A stretch of DNA of 64,000 nucleotides. Origin: Novosphingobium hassiacum (lineage in GTDB: Bacteria; Pseudomonadota; Alphaproteobacteria; Sphingomonadales; Sphingomonadaceae). The notes below the pieces were generated by a model that worked only from the letters and a program-made list of their open reading frames with translations, had not been told where the DNA came from and made no database searches. Shown one piece after another: positions 46,322-53,505 of this stretch. Location: contig NZ_JACICY010000007.1 in the NCBI RefSeq assembly GCF_014196055.1, forward strand, positions 62,001 through 126,000, given 5' to 3'. Positions within the stretch are counted from its first letter, which is position 1. Every line of letters starts with the position of its first letter. Position numbers and translations under genes: made by a program.

Positions 46322-47092
46322 TTAGCCGAACGGGGCGTAGAGCGTGCGGCCATGACGTTTGAGCCAGCGGTTGGCGGTGCCGATATCGCCTTCGTAGAGC
46401 TGGTCGAGGTGGGCGTGGAAGTCTGCGCTGTGATCGAAGTGCGCGATGTGCGCGACTTCGTGCGCGACGACCGAGCGGCGAACGAAGTCGGGCGCCATGA
46501 CCAGCCGCCAGTTCATGCGGATCGCGCCATCGACCGCGCAACTGCCCCAGCGCCGTTGCGCGCGCGACAGCGACAGGCGCGGAATGTCGTGCCCAGCACG
46601 CGCGCAGTAGAAGGCAAGATCATCGGCGAGCAGGACGAGCGCCTCGGCCTCGAGCCAGCGTTGCAGGCGGCGGCCGATCGATTCGCGCGGGCCGCCGATG
46701 AGCAGGTGGCCGTCTGCGATGGCGGGCTTGCGACGTGCGCTTTCGCGCCAGTCGATGATTAGCGCTTCACCGCGCAAGCTGAACGTAGCCCCCGGCGCGA
46801 TGGTGCGGGGCTCGGGCAGGTTGGCGAGCTGGCCCGCGAGCCAGTCGGCACGGTCGCGCGCGAACGCCTCGGCGTCGCCGACGCGGCCCCATGCCGGGAT
46901 CGAGACGCGAGCCTCGCTGCCATCGGGGGCGAGGCGCAGGGTCATGCGGCGGGCGCGGGCGAGTTTGCGGATCACCAGCGGCAGTTCGCGTTCGCCAACC
47001 GAAATCATGCGCGATGCGGTGGCGCGCGCGGGTGACTTGGGAGAAGGGGCCTGTTTGGCGCGCGGATCGGCGCGGCGCAGCCAGTCAAACAT
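46322..47092 (-). CDS. YgjP/SprT-like metallopeptidase domain protein (DUF45)
   Basis: A 256-residue protein of the DUF45/YgjP group. The zinc motif HEVAH lies in SVVAHEVAHIAHFDHSADF, with RWGSCAVDGAIRMNWRL upstream, both hallmarks. It is a predicted cytosolic zinc peptidase of unknown target. The ATG at 47092 (MFDWLRRAD) overlaps the end of the YcgN gene by 8 bp; a longer frame starts within that gene and is less likely. Confidence 0.88.
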   Translation of the reverse strand: MFDWLRRADPRAKQAPSPKSPARATASRMISVGERELPLVIRKLARARRMTLRLAPDGSEARVSIPAWGRVGDAEAFARDRADWLAGQLANLPEPRTIAPGATFSLRGEALIIDWRESARRKPAIADGHLLIGGPRESIGRRLQRWLEAEALVLLADDLAFYCARAGHDIPRLSLSRAQRRWGSCAVDGAIRMNWRLVMAPDFVRRSVVAHEVAHIAHFDHSADFHAHLDQLYEGDIGTANRWLKRHGRTLYAPFG

Positions 47093-47567
47093 CTTCGTTT
47101 GCTTCGTCGTCCTCGCCATCGTCATAGATGTCGAAATGGTCGGCGGGGACGATGTGTTCTTCGAGTGGCCCGGCCATGGTCTCGCTGATCGCCTTGCCGA
47201 TGACCGACTGACCGACCTTGTGGACCATCTCGCGGTCGCCCGAAATCAGGTAGTGCCAATCGGGCAGGGGATCGCCATCGGCGCGCAGGCGATAGGCGCA
47301 CGAATCAGGCAGCCATGGCAGATCGCGCGCCAGCTTGGGCGTCAGGCGCAGGCAATCGGGCACGATCGCGCGACGGTGCTTGTAATCGCTGCAGCGCCCG
47401 GTCTTGAGGTCGAGCAACCGGCAGGCGACATTGGTGTGATAGACGTCGCCGGTCGCGTCGTCCTCAAGCTTGTGCAGGCAGCACTTGCCGCAGCCGTCAC
47501 ACAGCGCTTCCCACTGTTCGCGGTTCAGCGTCTCGACCGGGCGGGTCCAGAAGCGATCGATTGCCAT
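47085..47567 (-). CDS. YcgN family cysteine cluster protein
   Basis: A 160-residue protein of the UPF0260 (YcgN/YkgJ) group. The N-terminal cluster CDGCGKCCLHK plus later cysteines at VACRLL, GRCSDY, PDCLRL and DSCAYRL look ready to bind zinc or iron. Function is unknown. It begins eight bases after the SCO gene stop and overlaps the metallopeptidase start. Confidence 0.9.
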   Translation of the reverse strand: MAIDRFWTRPVETLNREQWEALCDGCGKCCLHKLEDDATGDVYHTNVACRLLDLKTGRCSDYKHRRAIVPDCLRLTPKLARDLPWLPDSCAYRLRADGDPLPDWHYLISGDREMVHKVGQSVIGKAISETMAGPLEEHIVPADHFDIYDDGEDDEANEDV

Positions 47568-47574
47568 CGGGCGC

Positions 47575-48189
47575 TCAGTGCACCCACTTGGCAAGATCGG
47601 TGGCGACGGCCTGGGCGTCCTTCTCGGCGGGAAGCAGCGCGATCGGTTCGCCCTTCGGACCCATCAGGTAGGCGGCGCGGCTGTGGTCCATCAGGTATTC
47701 GGTCGACGATCCCTCGTCGCGCTTCTGGTGGAACACCGCCCACTGCTTGGCGACGGCGTCGATCTGCGCCTGCGTGCCTGACAGGCCGATGACCGACGGG
47801 CCGAAGTTGGCGACGTATTTCGCGACCACTGCGGGCGTATCGCGCTGGGGGTCGATGGTGATGAAGATCGGCTGGATCTTTGCGGCAAGGCTCGCGTCGG
47901 TCTTGGCGAACAGCTTCACCCCTTGCGCGATGTTCTGCAGGTCTACCGGGCAGACATCGGGGCAGAAGGTGTAGCCGAAGTACATGATCTTGTACTTGCC
48001 TGCGAAATCGGAATAGCGGACCTGTTTGCCGCCAGCGCCCTGCAGCGTGAAATCGCCACCGATCGAGGCGCCTTCAAGGGGCGGAGATTCGGACGTGGCG
48101 CTGCCGCAGGCGCTGAGCGCCAAAGTGCAGGTTGCGGCAATCGCGGCGAGAAGGGATCGTGTTTTCAGGACCATGGCGCGGCGGTTCAT
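47575..48189 (-). CDS. SCO1/SenC copper chaperone
   Basis: A 204-residue thioredoxin-fold lipoprotein. The signal ends in ALSACG (lipobox), the copper pair is CPDVC in GYTFCPDVCPVD, and the third ligand His is in LMDHSRAAY. SCO proteins deliver copper to the CuA site of cytochrome c oxidase. It heads the minus-strand series that ends at ribE, although the promoter pattern was not resolved. A second ATG at residue 6 is a possible start. Confidence 0.93.
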   Translation of the reverse strand: MNRRAMVLKTRSLLAAIAATCTLALSACGSATSESPPLEGASIGGDFTLQGAGGKQVRYSDFAGKYKIMYFGYTFCPDVCPVDLQNIAQGVKLFAKTDASLAAKIQPIFITIDPQRDTPAVVAKYVANFGPSVIGLSGTQAQIDAVAKQWAVFHQKRDEGSSTEYLMDHSRAAYLMGPKGEPIALLPAEKDAQAVATDLAKWVH

Positions 48190-48265
48190 GCTCTGCTAAC
48201 CGTGCCCTTGCAAGGGCTGAGTCCACATGGCCGGAAGGCCACGGGGCCAGCAACAGGAGGAAGTA

Positions 48266-48883
48266 ATGCCGTCGATCATGCGCAGGTCCTTCGCCATATT
48301 GGCGATCGCGCTCGCCGCCGCCGTTTCGATTCCTGCGCAGGCCCAGTTTTCGGACGGGTACAAGTTCCTCGAAGCGGTGCGCAAGAAGGAAGGCGACAAG
48401 GTCACCGAGGCGCTGAACGAGCCGGGCACGCAGATCATCAACACCAAGAATTTCTCGACCGGCGAAACCGCGCTGCACATCGTGGTGGCGCGGCGTGACC
48501 TGACCTGGATGCAGTTTCTGATCAGTAACGGCGCGAACGTGAACGTGCGCGACAACCGTGGGATGACCCCGCTGGTGGCAGCGTGCGAGCTTGGCTTTAT
48601 CGAGGGCGTCGACCAGTTGATCAAGTCCGGCGCGCGGGTGGAGGACGCCAACAACACGGGCGAAACGCCGCTGATCAGTGCGGTGCATCGCCGTGACCTG
48701 GCGCTGGTGCGGATGTTGATCAAGGCTGGCGCGAACCCCGATCGTCCCGACAATTCGGGGCGTTCTGCGCGCGATTACGCGACGCTTGAAGGCAAGAGCA
48801 GCGCCGTGCTGGGCGAGATCGAGCGCGCGGCCAAGGATGCCAAGGGCACGGGCGTCAAGAAGACTTATGGACCATCGTTCTGA
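48266..48883 (+). CDS. Secreted ankyrin-repeat protein
   Basis: A 205-residue protein with a Sec signal (cleaved near IPAQAQ) and about four ankyrin repeats: GETALHIVVARRDLTWMQFL, GMTPLVAACELGFIEGVDQL, GETPLISAVHRRDLALVRML and NSGRSARDYATLEG. It should bind a protein partner in the periplasm. AGGAGGAAGT precedes the ATG. The COQ9 gene starts one base after its stop. Confidence 0.9.
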   Translation: MPSIMRRSFAILAIALAAAVSIPAQAQFSDGYKFLEAVRKKEGDKVTEALNEPGTQIINTKNFSTGETALHIVVARRDLTWMQFLISNGANVNVRDNRGMTPLVAACELGFIEGVDQLIKSGARVEDANNTGETPLISAVHRRDLALVRMLIKAGANPDRPDNSGRSARDYATLEGKSSAVLGEIERAAKDAKGTGVKKTYGPSF

Positions 48884-48884
48884 C

Positions 48885-49538
48885 ATGACGCAGGATGCTT
48901 CGCTTGACGAGCTGCGGTTGAGGTTGGCTCCCGCGATTGCCGATGCTGCGGCATTCGATGGCTGGAGCGATGCTGCGGTAAGCGCTGCTGCCGAAGCCGA
49001 GGGCGTGGATCCGGCGCTGGCGCGGTTTGCCTTTGCGGGCGGTGCCATGACGATGATCACGGCGTGGATCGCGCGGATCGACGCGGACATGGCTGACGCG
49101 GTGCCGGGTGTGCAACTGTCCAACCTGTCGATCCGCGAGCGCATTCGCCGACTCGTTCAGTTCCGCCTCGATGCGATTGCAGGACAGGAAGAAGCGCTGC
49201 GCCGCGCGCTGTCGATCATGGCGCTGCCGCAGAATATGGCTGCGGCCGCGCGCCTTGGCTGGTCGAGCGCTGACAAGATGTGGCGGTTGGCAGGCGATAC
49301 GGCGACCGATTACAATCACTATACCAAGCGGGTGACGCTCGGGTCGATCTATGCCGCGACGCTGGCCTATCTGGCGCAGGACACGAGCGAGGGGCACGCC
49401 GATACGCGTGCCTTCCTCGATCGCCGGATCGAGAACGTGATGCAGTTCGAAAAGGCCAAGGCGAAGGTGCTGCGCCCGCGCGAGGATACGTTCTCGTTCA
49501 CGCGATTGCTGGGGCGGTTGCGCTACCCGGCGACCTGA
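48885..49538 (+). CDS. COQ9 family ubiquinone biosynthesis protein
   Basis: A 217-residue protein of the COQ9 family, a TetR-like fold without a DNA-binding role. Signatures are LSIRERIRRLVQFRLDAI, MALPQNMAAAARLGWSSADKMW and DTATDYNHYTKRVTLGSIYAATL. In eukaryotes COQ9 binds lipid and presents intermediates to COQ7; a parallel role is inferred for alphaproteobacteria. It follows the ankyrin gene at once. Confidence 0.9.
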   Translation: MTQDASLDELRLRLAPAIADAAAFDGWSDAAVSAAAEAEGVDPALARFAFAGGAMTMITAWIARIDADMADAVPGVQLSNLSIRERIRRLVQFRLDAIAGQEEALRRALSIMALPQNMAAAARLGWSSADKMWRLAGDTATDYNHYTKRVTLGSIYAATLAYLAQDTSEGHADTRAFLDRRIENVMQFEKAKAKVLRPREDTFSFTRLLGRLRYPAT

Positions 49539-49553
49539 GCAAGTTTGATCTAG

Positions 49554-49580
49554 CGCAATTCTATTGCGAATGACTTGCAA
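49554..49580. promoter_or_regulatory. Fur-like box upstream of feoAB
   Basis: CGCAATTCTATTGCG (49554-49568) is a perfect palindrome with a three-base centre, and TTGCGAATGACTTGCAA (49564-49580) overlaps it as a second inverted site. Such overlapping TTGC/GCAA repeats before an iron-uptake operon fit the alphaproteobacterial Fur pattern. It ends 30 bp before feoA. Confidence 0.55.
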
Positions 49581-49609
49581 AGTCGTTCGCGCTATGGCAG
49601 CGCAATTGC

Positions 49610-49867
49610 GTGACGCTCGATCAGCTCCCTCTTGGCACGCCCGCCCGAATTGCTTCGGTCGACTGGACGACGCTTGTTGCCGAAGAGGCGCAGCGATTGC
49701 GTGCGCTGGGCCTTGATGAGGGGGCGCGGGTGTCGCTCGCCTATCGCGGGGTGTTCATGGGGCGCGACCCGCTGGCGGTGGAGATCGGACGGATGACGAT
49801 TGCGCTGCGCCGCGTCCATGCCCGCGCGATGACTGTCGAACCCATTCTTGAAACGAGCGCAGCATGA
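49610..49867 (+). CDS. feoA: Ferrous iron transport protein FeoA
   Basis: An 85-residue SH3-like protein. LRALGLDEGARVSLAYRG and the RMTIALRRVHARAMTVEP end are typical of FeoA, a cytosolic regulator of the FeoB pump. The start is GTG. The stop overlaps the feoB start (ATGA), so both are one operon, and a Fur-like site is upstream. Confidence 0.92.
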   Translation: MTLDQLPLGTPARIASVDWTTLVAEEAQRLRALGLDEGARVSLAYRGVFMGRDPLAVEIGRMTIALRRVHARAMTVEPILETSAA

Positions 49868-51723
49868 GCCGGATGCCGACCGTCGCCGCGCTTGTCGGCA
49901 ATCCCAACGCGGGCAAGAGCGCGCTGTTCAACGCGCTGACTGGGGCGCGCCAGAAGATCGCGAATTATCCGGGGGTTACAGTCGAGCGCAAGGCGGGGCG
50001 GCTTCTGCTGCCGACAGGCGAGCCGGTCGAACTGGTCGATCTGCCCGGCTCCTATTCGCTGGATGCCGCCAGTCCCGACGAGGAAGTGACGCGCAAGGTC
50101 ATCATGGGCGAGCAGGAAGGCCAGGTGCGGCCCGACGTGATCGTGCTGGTGCTCGACAGTTCGAACCTCGAGCAGCATCTGGTGTTCGCGCAGGAGGTGA
50201 TCGGGTTGGGGAGGCCGACCGTGGTCGCGCTCAACATGGTCGATCTGGCCGAGCGTGACGGGCTGGTGATCGATCCGGCGGCGCTCGAATCAGCGCTGGG
50301 CGTGCCGGTGATCCCGACCGTGGCGGTGCGCAGGCGCGGGCTGACCGAACTTGCCGCTGCCATCGGCGAGGCGCGGGACCGCTCGCAGGAGCATGACGCC
50401 GTGCCGCGTCCGCATGTGACTCTGCCCGAACGCCGCATGCTCGCGCACCAGATGGCCGACGCCGCGATCATCTCGGAAACTGCCAAGCATCGTATTCACG
50501 CGCGGATGGACAAGGTGCTGCTGCATCCCTGGGCAGGGCCACCGATCCTGTTCGCGCTGCTGTTCGTGGTGTTCCAGGCGGTGTTTACCTGGGCGACGCC
50601 GTTTGCCGACGGGCTGGAAGCGGCGGTCGGCGTGCTGGGCGATCTGGTGCGAACCTATATCCCGCCAAGTCTGGCGCGCGATCTGCTGACCGATGGCGTG
50701 ATTGCAGGCGTGGGATCGGTCGTGGTGTTCCTGCCGCAGATCGTGATCCTGTTTTTCTTCATCCTGACGATGGAGGCGACCGGCTATATGGCGCGTGCCG
50801 CCTTCCTGATGGACCGGATGATGGCGGGCGTCGGGCTATCGGGCCGCAGCTTCATCCCGCTGCTGTCGAGCTTTGCCTGTGCGATTCCGGGGATCATGGC
50901 GACGCGGTCGATTGCCGATCCCAAGGACCGGCTGACCACGATCCTGATCGCGCCGATGATGACCTGTTCGGCACGGCTGCCGGTCTATGCGGTGATCATC
51001 GCGGCATTCATCCCGAATACCAAGGTCGGACCCGGCATCGGCCAGCAGGGGCTGGTGCTGTTCGCGCTTTATGTCGCGGGTATTGTCGGGGCGATGGTGG
51101 TCGCGCTGGTGCTGCGCAGTTCGGTGACCAAGGGGGCGGCTTCGGGCTTCATCATGGAACTGCCCAAGTACCAGCTGCCCACGATCAAGGATCTGGCGAT
51201 AGGTCTGTGGCAGCGCGCATGGATATTCCTACGCCGCGCTGGCACGATCATCTTCATGGTCACCATCGCGCTGTGGCTGCTGCTTAATTTCCCGCGCGCA
51301 GAGCCGGGACAGGACCAGATCAACGCCTCGGTCGCGGGCACGCTGGCGAACGGGCTGTCGGTGGTGCTTGAGCCGATCGGCTTCAACCGCGACATGAGCC
51401 TGGCGATCATCCCGGCGATGGCCGCGCGCGAGGTTGCGGTCAGTTCGCTTGCCACGACCTATGCCGTGGGTGCGAGCGATGACGAGGACCAGACGGCGGT
51501 CGCCTTGGGCGATCAGTTGAAGGCGCGCTGGACGCTGCCGATGGCGCTGTCGTTCCTGGCGTGGTTCGTGTTCGCGCCGCAGTGCCTTTCGACCATCGCG
51601 GTGGCGCGGCGGGAGACGAACGGGTGGAAGTGGCCGGCGTTCATGCTCGCCTACCTGTTTGCGCTGGCCTATCTGGCCGCGTTTGCGACGTTCTGGACGG
51701 CGACCGCGATGGGACTGGGGTAG
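49864..51723 (+). CDS. feoB: Ferrous iron transporter FeoB
   Basis: A 619-residue inner-membrane protein. The N-terminal G domain has GNPNAGKSA (G1), VDLPGSYSL (G3) and LNMVD (G4); residues from about 220 on form the membrane core with gate motifs (LLSSFACAIPGIMATRSI, MMTCSARLPVYAVIIAAF). It moves Fe(II) into the cell. Compared with E. coli FeoB (773) it is short, which is common in alphaproteobacteria with reduced G-domain linker and C-terminal tail. Confidence 0.95.
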   Translation: MSRMPTVAALVGNPNAGKSALFNALTGARQKIANYPGVTVERKAGRLLLPTGEPVELVDLPGSYSLDAASPDEEVTRKVIMGEQEGQVRPDVIVLVLDSSNLEQHLVFAQEVIGLGRPTVVALNMVDLAERDGLVIDPAALESALGVPVIPTVAVRRRGLTELAAAIGEARDRSQEHDAVPRPHVTLPERRMLAHQMADAAIISETAKHRIHARMDKVLLHPWAGPPILFALLFVVFQAVFTWATPFADGLEAAVGVLGDLVRTYIPPSLARDLLTDGVIAGVGSVVVFLPQIVILFFFILTMEATGYMARAAFLMDRMMAGVGLSGRSFIPLLSSFACAIPGIMATRSIADPKDRLTTILIAPMMTCSARLPVYAVIIAAFIPNTKVGPGIGQQGLVLFALYVAGIVGAMVVALVLRSSVTKGAASGFIMELPKYQLPTIKDLAIGLWQRAWIFLRRAGTIIFMVTIALWLLLNFPRAEPGQDQINASVAGTLANGLSVVLEPIGFNRDMSLAIIPAMAAREVAVSSLATTYAVGASDDEDQTAVALGDQLKARWTLPMALSFLAWFVFAPQCLSTIAVARRETNGWKWPAFMLAYLFALAYLAAFATFWTATAMGLG

Positions 51724-51728
51724 ATTCT

Positions 51729-51864
51729 GGTTTCGCGCAGAGTTCGCAGAGGGCGTGGTCAATCGGGGAAGTGGCAACCAAGAACGCCAAGCTGGCGCTG
51801 CGGCCAGTTCATTCATTATAAGCCTCCGGCCTGAGCCACCCTCTTTGCGATCTCTGCGCGAACC
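51729..51864. repeat. Imperfect long inverted repeat between feoB and ssb
   Basis: GGTTTCGCGCAGAGTTCGCA on the left pairs with the complement of TTTGCGATCTCTGCGCGAAC on the right, 70-80 bases apart. No gene is seen in between. CGCAGAG-type repeats like this are known as dispersed intergenic elements. Confidence 0.65.
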
Positions 51865-51955
51865 AATTGCTTTGGGAAAACTCAGCCCCTCCGACTCGCG
51901 CCGACCCATGCCCATGCGCTAGGCCAGCGTTCACATTCCAAAGGGACTCGATTCG

Positions 51956-52498
51956 ATGGCAGGCAGCGTCAACAAGGTCATCATCGTCGGCAATCTGGGT
52001 GCTGACCCGGAAGTGCGCTCGTTCCAGAACGGCGGGAAGGTGTGCAACTTGCGCATCGCCACGTCGGAAAACTGGAAGGACAAGAACACCGGCGAGAAGC
52101 AGGAACGCACCGAGTGGCACACTGTTGCCATCTTCGGCGAGGGCCTTGCGGGCGTGGCCGAGCGCTTCCTCAAAAAGGGCAGCAAGGTCTATATCGAAGG
52201 CCAGTTGCGCACGCGCAAATGGCAGGACCAGCAGGGCGCGGACCGTTATTCGACCGAAGTGGTGCTGCAGGGCCCCGGCGCGGTGCTGACCATGCTTGAT
52301 GGCGCTCCCGGCGGCGGCGGCGGTGGCGGTGGCGGTCGGTCGGGTGGCTGGAACGAAGGTGGGTCTTCGGGTGGCTCGTCAGGCGGCGGTTCGCGCGGTG
52401 GTTCTGGCGGTGGCTGGAACCAGGGCGGCGGCGGTGGTGGTTCGCCTGCTGGCGGTGGCGGCTTCGGCGACGATTTGGACGACGATATTCCGTTCTGA
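51956..52498 (+). CDS. ssb: Single-stranded DNA-binding protein
   Basis: A 180-residue SSB. The OB fold ([40 protein letters not shown]) is followed by a long Gly/Ser-rich linker and the acidic tail DDDIPF that recruits repair enzymes. It is essential for replication and repair. No uvrA is seen upstream in this window. Confidence 0.97.
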   Translation: MAGSVNKVIIVGNLGADPEVRSFQNGGKVCNLRIATSENWKDKNTGEKQERTEWHTVAIFGEGLAGVAERFLKKGSKVYIEGQLRTRKWQDQQGADRYSTEVVLQGPGAVLTMLDGAPGGGGGGGGGRSGGWNEGGSSGGSSGGGSRGGSGGGWNQGGGGGGSPAGGGGFGDDLDDDIPF

Positions 52499-52526
52499 TC
52501 GGGTTTTATTTTCAAGCGCTGACCTG

Positions 52527-52615
52527 CGCCCCCGCGAAGGCGGGGGCCTCGGGCCGGATTATGCAGCTTTAGTTTTCCGCGATGTGCCTGAGGCCCCCGC
52601 CTGCGCGGGGGAGCG
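52527..52615. repeat. Inverted repeat between ssb and queE
   Basis: CGCCCCCGCGAAGGCGGGGG with CCTCGG on the left pairs with CCTGAGGCCCCCGCC and GCGCGGGGGAGCG on the right; each arm is also a hairpin. It sits between convergent genes and probably ends both transcripts or is a REP pair. Confidence 0.75.
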
Positions 52616-52632
52616 TGCGTTTTTAGTTCACG

Positions 52633-53376
52633 TCAAGTCCCGCGCGTGTCGCCGTACAAGTGGATGTGCAGGCGGTCGGTGAAGCGCCAGCCTTGGGCGA
52701 GGGCTTCTTCTGCGAGCCAGCGCGAGCGTTCGCGAAGCACGGAACTGCTCGTGCCTTCGGGCATCACGAACAGGTGGTCGCCCGCGATGCCGTAGCGATT
52801 CTGCAGGTCGGCGATTTCGGAGATGTCTGCCGGTGACGCAACCACGAACTTGAACCATGCGCGGGGGTCCTTGGCCCACGCTTCAAGGCGTTCAGGCAGC
52901 AGCGCGAGCTCGGCCGGATTGCCCGAGTGCGCGAGCTTGGGACTGACGTTGTATTGATCGGCAGCTGCGTCGAGCGCTGCGTGCGGGGCGACGGTGCCGT
53001 TGGTCTCGATCTCGACGTGTAGCCCGGGGCGGGCCTGTTTGAGCTGCGCGACAAGCTTTGCCAGCGCGGGGCCTTGCAGCAGCGGTTCGCCGCCAGTGAT
53101 GACAAGGCGGTCCTCGTTGTGGGCGAGGATCAGGGCGGCGACTTCGCCCTCGTCCAGTGTGAGCTGATTGTCGCTGCGCTCGAACGCGACTTCATCGCGG
53201 TGGGGGCGATTGTCGCCGGTGAAGCGCCAGGTGTAGGCGGTGTCGCACCAGCGGCAGGCGAGGTTGCAGCGCGACAGGCGGACGAAGATCGACGGCCGGC
53301 CCGATGAGGGGCCTTCGCCCTGGAGCGAGGCGAATATCTCCGGTTCGCCGGGGTTTGTGGTGGCCAGGGTCAGCAT
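52633..53376 (-). CDS. queE: 7-carboxy-7-deazaguanine synthase
   Basis: A 247-residue radical SAM enzyme on the queuosine/preQ0 path. The cluster motif is CX3CX2C, Cys37, Cys41 and Cys44 in SRCNLACRWCDT; SLQGEGPSSGRPSIFVRL and VITGGEPLLQ are family signatures. It contracts 6-carboxytetrahydropterin to CDG. Other queuosine genes are not nearby. A palindromic repeat pair separates it from valS. Confidence 0.94.
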   Translation of the reverse strand: MLTLATTNPGEPEIFASLQGEGPSSGRPSIFVRLSRCNLACRWCDTAYTWRFTGDNRPHRDEVAFERSDNQLTLDEGEVAALILAHNEDRLVITGGEPLLQGPALAKLVAQLKQARPGLHVEIETNGTVAPHAALDAAADQYNVSPKLAHSGNPAELALLPERLEAWAKDPRAWFKFVVASPADISEIADLQNRYGIAGDHLFVMPEGTSSSVLRERSRWLAEEALAQGWRFTDRLHIHLYGDTRGT

Positions 53377-53385
53377 TGCTTCAAG

Positions 53386-53485
53386 CCCCCTCCTCTTCAG
53401 AGGAGGGGGTTGGGGGTGGTGGCGTTGGGCGATGACCCTGACGGGTCAACACCACCCCTCGATCCCCTCCTCTGAAGAGGAGGGG
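53386..53485. repeat. Paired palindromic repeat between valS and queE
   Basis: Palindrome cores CCTCCTCTTCAGAGGAGG (within 53386-53409) and CCTCCTCTGAAGAGGAGG (within 53464-53485) carry GGGGGTGGTG and CACCACCCC on their inner sides, pointing at each other. It is the same unit as at fmt/truA, with the arms in the reverse arrangement. Confidence 0.85.
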
Positions 53486-53505
53486 AGGAAGAAAGCCTGT
53501 CTGGA

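Noticed and set aside
52299..52480. Gly-coding GGTGGC repeats as a separate repeat element
   Set aside because: They simply encode the Gly-rich linker of SSB, which is common in alphaproteobacteria.
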